Part shown: piece by piece, positions 17,856 to 21,112 of the stretch
Position numbering within the stretch: the stretch's first letter is position 1
Layout: the number at the start of each line of letters is the position of its first letter
NCBI GenBank assembly: GCA_937892275.1
Contig: CALAVG010000149.1
Span: forward strand, 1-21,112
Source of the DNA: an uncultured Methanomicrobiales archaeon
GTDB taxonomy: Archaea > Thermoplasmatota > Thermoplasmata > Methanomassiliicoccales > Methanomethylophilaceae
Length of the DNA: 21,112 nucleotides
Reading direction: 5' to 3'
Translations under genes and position numbers: made by a program
Notes under the pieces: model-generated
What the model was told of the DNA's origin: nothing
What the model saw: the letters and a program-made list of their open reading frames with translations, nothing else
The model's database searches: none

Positions 17856-19655
17856 TCATCCTAACGAGTTGTTGGTCTTGCTCACATACGTGGATAGGTC
17901 CACGTTAGCAATGATTCCGAACGTGTACTCACAGATGCACTTAGGGTACTGACGGGTGTACGAGGACAGTACGAGCTTCTGCGGGACGGAACCTGATTCC
18001 CCTATCTTGGTAGATCTGTTATCGACGGTCTCGTCGCTGACCCTGTCGTATATCGAGTCGGTCCTCGCCGACGGCCCGAGGAAGGACAACCAGTATATTC
18101 CGGACTGGCCTTGCTTGGCGTAGCCCTCCTTGACGCTGAACGTCACGGAACGCTGGGGTTCGGTAAGGAACGATATGTAATTGCTCGCGAACTCCTCCCC
18201 CTGTCTGTAACTGGTCGTGACCGGATGATATGTGATCTCGCCGTCCTCGCCGGTCGTCTCGTCCTTCACGGCCCTGACGACATCTCCGTTGACCAGCTCC
18301 GGAACTGTCATCGACACCTTGTGCTCCGTATAGGTGGCTATGGAGCTCTCGTCCTTGACGTCGACCTTTCCGTCGGTGTTGATACCGTCTATCCTGGTCG
18401 TCTTGAACGTGTCTCCATCCGCGGTGGTGTACTCATCGCCTGTCTCCACCGGTGCCGTGCATGCCAGAAAGACCCTGTTCACTACAGGGTCGGCCCCTTC
18501 CTCATCTATCTCTACCTCTCCCACCGACCCTGCATAGGAGTAGGGATTTATGGAGGCCAGATACTTACAGCACTCGTTGCTGGTCATTGTATCGGCATAT
18601 CTCACCAGATACATATTGTTGTCCGCGAAGAACAGCTTCGCACCTAGGTAAATAGCACAGATATTCATGGCGCGCCAGATGTTCGTACCCTTCGGTAGTC
18701 TCACGGCCTGACCCTTCTCGGTCACGTTGGTGATGAGCTTACGGTCGCCGCTGACATTGCTCTCCGAGAATCCCAGCGACTGGACGCACTGCTTTATCAG
18801 CTGGAACGGCGTGTACTCCCAGTCCTCTGGCGTAGCTCTGCTCCCCAGTACCTGGGCGTTGCAGTATGCCCTCAGAGTTATCGTGTCCTTGCTGGTCTTC
18901 GCCCTGTTGAGCGTCAATAAATGATTGCCCATGAACTTCATGGTGATCTTGTTCCTGCCGTCCACGAATGTCAGGTTGGGTGCCACTGCTTTCAGTTTGC
19001 GCTTGGGTATCTTGATGGTGACCGACTCGAACGGGGACTCGGAACCTGCCGTGATCTCTACGCTGCTGACGAGATTGATGACCTGCGACTCGTCCTCATT
19101 CCCTCTGTATAGCACGTATGTGCTGGTCTCCGAGGGGTCGGAGATGAGGATATACGTTTCCGAACTGTTGAAGTTCACAGCTCCGCTCGGTATGGTCCCG
19201 TCGCTGTTGAGCCTCATACGACCCACTGTGAACGACAGCGTGCCGGTGATGACCTCGTTGAGGCTCTGATTATAGGTGCGTGACAGGCTCTTGACATATC
19301 CTCCCGCCGAGAAGGACGGGAAGTTCGGGTTGGTATTGTCTTCTTCATAATAGAGCATGAACCCATCCGTTCTGGCCTGCCATCTGTCCATGATTACCGT
19401 GAGCTGTTTGTACCAGTATGCGTTACTCCATTTGGTGGAATCCGTTCCGGACTCGACGGCGTTGGCGGGATTCTTACGGGTGAAGTTCAGGTCGTACGAG
19501 TGGGAGTTCCCGGTCTCGATAGGGAATGCCCTCTGCATCCCCTTCGTGACCACCGGCGTGATGCCCGTCTTTTTCTGAACGGTCTCGGTAACGTTGGTTA
19601 TGGCGCCCAGATAGAATTTGTGTCCATTGTACTCAAGATACGCTTTGCCTACCAT
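17856..19655 (-). CDS. Large tail-tip / baseplate hub-like protein
   Basis: The product is 599 aa. The N-terminal 150 residues form a domain shared with the preceding gene, marked by KWSNAYWYKQL...DRWQ (about residues 75-93) and a GTLSFTVGRM strand. Residues about 190-360 contain VTIKIPKRKLK, DGRNKITMKFMGNHLL, TPFQLIKQCVQSLGF and NIWRAMNICAIYLGAKLFFA. This order resembles tail-hub (gp27/late-control D-like) proteins, in which a small helical domain sits between beta barrels; the likeness is approximate. The C-terminal part is beta-rich (EFASNYISFLTEPQRSVTFSV; FGIIANVDLSTYVSK). The start at 19655 has GGTGA 5 nt upstream; an ATG at 19667, overlapping the previous gene's end, would add four residues. 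It probably closes the tail tube or carries the fibres. No terminator hairpin is obvious after its TGA. Confidence 0.8.
   Translation of the reverse strand: MVGKAYLEYNGHKFYLGAITNVTETVQKKTGITPVVTKGMQRAFPIETGNSHSYDLNFTRKNPANAVESGTDSTKWSNAYWYKQLTVIMDRWQARTDGFMLYYEEDNTNPNFPSFSAGGYVKSLSRTYNQSLNEVITGTLSFTVGRMRLNSDGTIPSGAVNFNSSETYILISDPSETSTYVLYRGNEDESQVINLVSSVEITAGSESPFESVTIKIPKRKLKAVAPNLTFVDGRNKITMKFMGNHLLTLNRAKTSKDTITLRAYCNAQVLGSRATPEDWEYTPFQLIKQCVQSLGFSESNVSGDRKLITNVTEKGQAVRLPKGTNIWRAMNICAIYLGAKLFFADNNMYLVRYADTMTSNECCKYLASINPYSYAGSVGEVEIDEEGADPVVNRVFLACTAPVETGDEYTTADGDTFKTTRIDGINTDGKVDVKDESSIATYTEHKVSMTVPELVNGDVVRAVKDETTGEDGEITYHPVTTSYRQGEEFASNYISFLTEPQRSVTFSVKEGYAKQGQSGIYWLSFLGPSARTDSIYDRVSDETVDNRSTKIGESGSVPQKLVLSSYTRQYPKCICEYTFGIIANVDLSTYVSKTNNSLG
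19377..19433 (-). repeat. Shared WSN..WY..QL...DRWQ tail domain, second copy
   Basis: The residues read KWSNAYWYKQL then TVIMDRWQ. The matching copy at 20786-20842 reads RWSNGFWYTQL then RKFIDRWQ. DNA similarity is also visible, indicating an old tandem gene duplication or domain sharing. Confidence 0.7.
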
Positions 19656-19660
19656 CGTCT

Positions 19661-21112
19661 TCACCATCCTTTGTCGAACGCGAGCACTATGAGCCCGCGC
19701 GCACCCTCTCTTTTACTATATGTTGTTCCGCTGGCACCGCCGCCGCCGTATGTCGGTTCTATGTAATCGTTGAATCCACCGGGGTTAGGGTATGACCCTC
19801 CCGCAGATGTGAATCCACCCGCAGGGAATCCGGGTATATCTGCGAACCTGTTGACCAGATTGCCTTGGCTGCCTCCTTTGGATTCGTGCAACCAATTCCT
19901 ATAGTCGGGGTCTATACCCGGAACTTGGGATACGGTGCTTCCGTTCGAGGTGTCCGTATGACCTTCGGCGGCGCCGGTCCCACCTGTACCATTTTCTCTG
20001 ATTCCTGCATCCGTACCGTCACTGCCCTTCGCGGCAGTCCTTTTCACCTCATCGTCGATGCTCAGTGTAGTAATATCAAGAGATGTGACGATGGTGACTT
20101 CTTGCCCTGCGGTGACCCCAATAGTACCGGATATATATGCTCCCGCACCGCCTCCACCTCCAAGCGATGTAATTGTGCCCGTGATACCTGCGGTGGATAG
20201 ACGCGCTTTACCTCCGCTGCCTCCGGGCCCTACCATATAGTAATACATCACCGTGGCATTGGTCGGAACAATGTATGTGACCACCGTCTCACTGCTCTGG
20301 AATAACCAATTCGTCGGTGTCGCCCATTTTGCCGTAAGCACCGTTCCGTCTGTGGGTGTGAATGTGTCCCCTGCTCTGTATGTTGAGGTCCCATCTGTCC
20401 AACTGTCAAAGAACTTCGGTGTGCTGGCATCTTCTGCGTCCGTCGCCCATGTACTCGGTACGTCGGGCACATAGCTCGATACACCTTTCACGAACTGCCT
20501 GGTCTCGGTCTTGGTACCGACGTCGCCCTCTTTCAGCGTTACCGTGACCATATCCACATCCGCGTCCGTGTCGACCATGGAGGCCACCACGAGGGGGATG
20601 GAGATGTTCAGCTCCTGCAGATTGCCCGGAGCGTTCCTGGCGCTTATCTGCCCACTGACGAACACATTACGGGAGATCGTAGGGAACAGGTCTTCAGCAC
20701 TGGCCCCTGTATATGGGTCGGATGCGGGCGCGAAGTAGAAGGTCAGGCCTCCGGTCTTCTTATTATCACTCTCCGTATACAGGTTCTGCCATCTGTCAAT
20801 GAACTTCCTGAGTTGGGTGTACCAGAATCCGTTGCTCCATCTGGCCTGGTCGCCTGTCGCTGAGTCCAGGACACTGCGGGGCTGGGGTCTCCTGAGGGTC
20901 AGCGTGAACTTCTGGATGGTCCCGATGTCCATAACGAAATTATTGTCGAACCCCATGACTATCGTGGAGACCTCGGCCAACTGTGCATCGTCGTCCTCTT
21001 CGATGGTCTGTATGAACGGGAGGTAGAACACCGAAGTCTTGTTGTTATACGTCCTCTTGAGGTAGCAGTTCTTCGCACCCGTGGTCGTCGAGCTGCCTCC
21101 GTACGGGTCCTC
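19661..21112 (-). CDS. Tail-tip adhesin with InlB-like and glycine-rich domains, 5'-truncated by window edge
   Basis: The frame is open from the right edge to TGA at 19661, giving 483 visible residues. The start lies outside; a GTG at 21031 is not taken because 27 upstream codons remain open. Residues about 65-180 form the tail domain shared with the next gene (RWSNGFWYTQL...DRWQ). Residues about 203-263 (FFDSWTDGTSTYRAGDTFTP, then DGTVLTAKW) match an InlB/Listeria-Bacteroides beta-grasp repeat, common in surface adhesins. From about 285 to the end is a glycine-rich domain (SLGGGGGAGAYISGTIGV; YGGGGASGTTY; ending RGLIVLAFDKGW), the type found in phage tail tips and adhesins. The stop lies between two candidate starts of the next gene, which it overlaps or abuts. 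It probably presents a host-binding tip. Which cell-surface ligand it binds cannot be told. Confidence 0.85.
   Translation of the reverse strand, partial: EDPYGGSSTTTGAKNCYLKRTYNNKTSVFYLPFIQTIEEDDDAQLAEVSTIVMGFDNNFVMDIGTIQKFTLTLRRPQPRSVLDSATGDQARWSNGFWYTQLRKFIDRWQNLYTESDNKKTGGLTFYFAPASDPYTGASAEDLFPTISRNVFVSGQISARNAPGNLQELNISIPLVVASMVDTDADVDMVTVTLKEGDVGTKTETRQFVKGVSSYVPDVPSTWATDAEDASTPKFFDSWTDGTSTYRAGDTFTPTDGTVLTAKWATPTNWLFQSSETVVTYIVPTNATVMYYYMVGPGGSGGKARLSTAGITGTITSLGGGGGAGAYISGTIGVTAGQEVTIVTSLDITTLSIDDEVKRTAAKGSDGTDAGIRENGTGGTGAAEGHTDTSNGSTVSQVPGIDPDYRNWLHESKGGSQGNLVNRFADIPGFPAGGFTSAGGSYPNPGGFNDYIEPTYGGGGASGTTYSKREGARGLIVLAFDKGW
20786..20842 (-). repeat. Shared WSN..WY..QL...DRWQ tail domain, first copy
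   Basis: This is the conserved core of the N-terminal domain in the 5'-truncated tail-tip gene, matching the copy at 19377-19433 in 13 or more of 19 residues by eye. Confidence 0.7.

Noticed and set aside
1..21112. tRNA, rRNA, CRISPR array, insertion sequence or integration site
   Set aside because: No cloverleaf, rRNA motif, regular spaced repeats, transposase or direct-repeat att structure could be recognised by reading both strands.

Overview
The window is most likely a stretch of the late (virion) region of a head-tailed virus or provirus of an archaeon. Fifteen of the sixteen genes lie on the minus strand. They encode a portal, neck/head-completion candidates, two long tail fibres, a three-gene baseplate/adhesin set and two large tail-tip proteins. 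Several transcription units start at archaeal TATA boxes (TTTATAA-like) about 22-27 nt upstream of a start codon, which implies leaderless or very short-leader mRNAs. Ribosome binding sites, where present, are GGAGG/GGTGA-like. Of 16 visible stop codons, 15 are TGA, one is TAA and none is TAG. Together with moderately high GC, this fits a pyrrolysine-decoding host such as the Methanomassiliicoccales (gut or rumen Methanomethylophilaceae). The host assignment is inference; no host gene is present to prove it.

Layout, following minus-strand transcription from right to left. (1) 21112-17856: two large tail proteins sharing an N-terminal domain, one of them cut by the window edge and ending in InlB-like and glycine-rich domains. 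(2) 17785-16354: a promoter-driven pair of membrane proteins of unknown role, closed by a hairpin terminator shared with (3) 15960-16310, the only plus-strand gene, a small SprT-like zinc metallopeptidase. (4) A bidirectional promoter at about 15930 drives that gene in one direction. In the other it drives a 76-aa cysteine-rich zinc protein followed by a three-gene baseplate/adhesin operon (15629-10811) built from BppU-like, carbohydrate-binding, W..IPSEKL and HxLG beta modules. (5) Three single-gene units follow, each with its own TATA box and downstream hairpin: an 874-aa charged protein carrying an HExxHxxGxxH motif, and two tail-fibre proteins. (6) 4126-1: a head operon holding a small unknown protein, a portal with an inserted zinc ribbon, an HK97-gp10-like neck candidate, a double winged-helix candidate, and a partial acidic, proline-rich protein running off the left edge.

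Genes (1), (4) and (5) would build the host-recognition end of the virion, and (6) the DNA-entry vertex. The membrane pair plus the SprT-like gene form an accessory island between tail modules, which is the least explained part. The most unusual points are the zinc ribbon in the portal, the metzincin-type motif in the 874-aa protein, the combinatorial adhesin modules, and the compact terminator-promoter joints with UUCG-type loops. No tRNA, rRNA, CRISPR array, insertion sequence or attachment site was recognised, and no gene-free stretch exceeds 300 bases.
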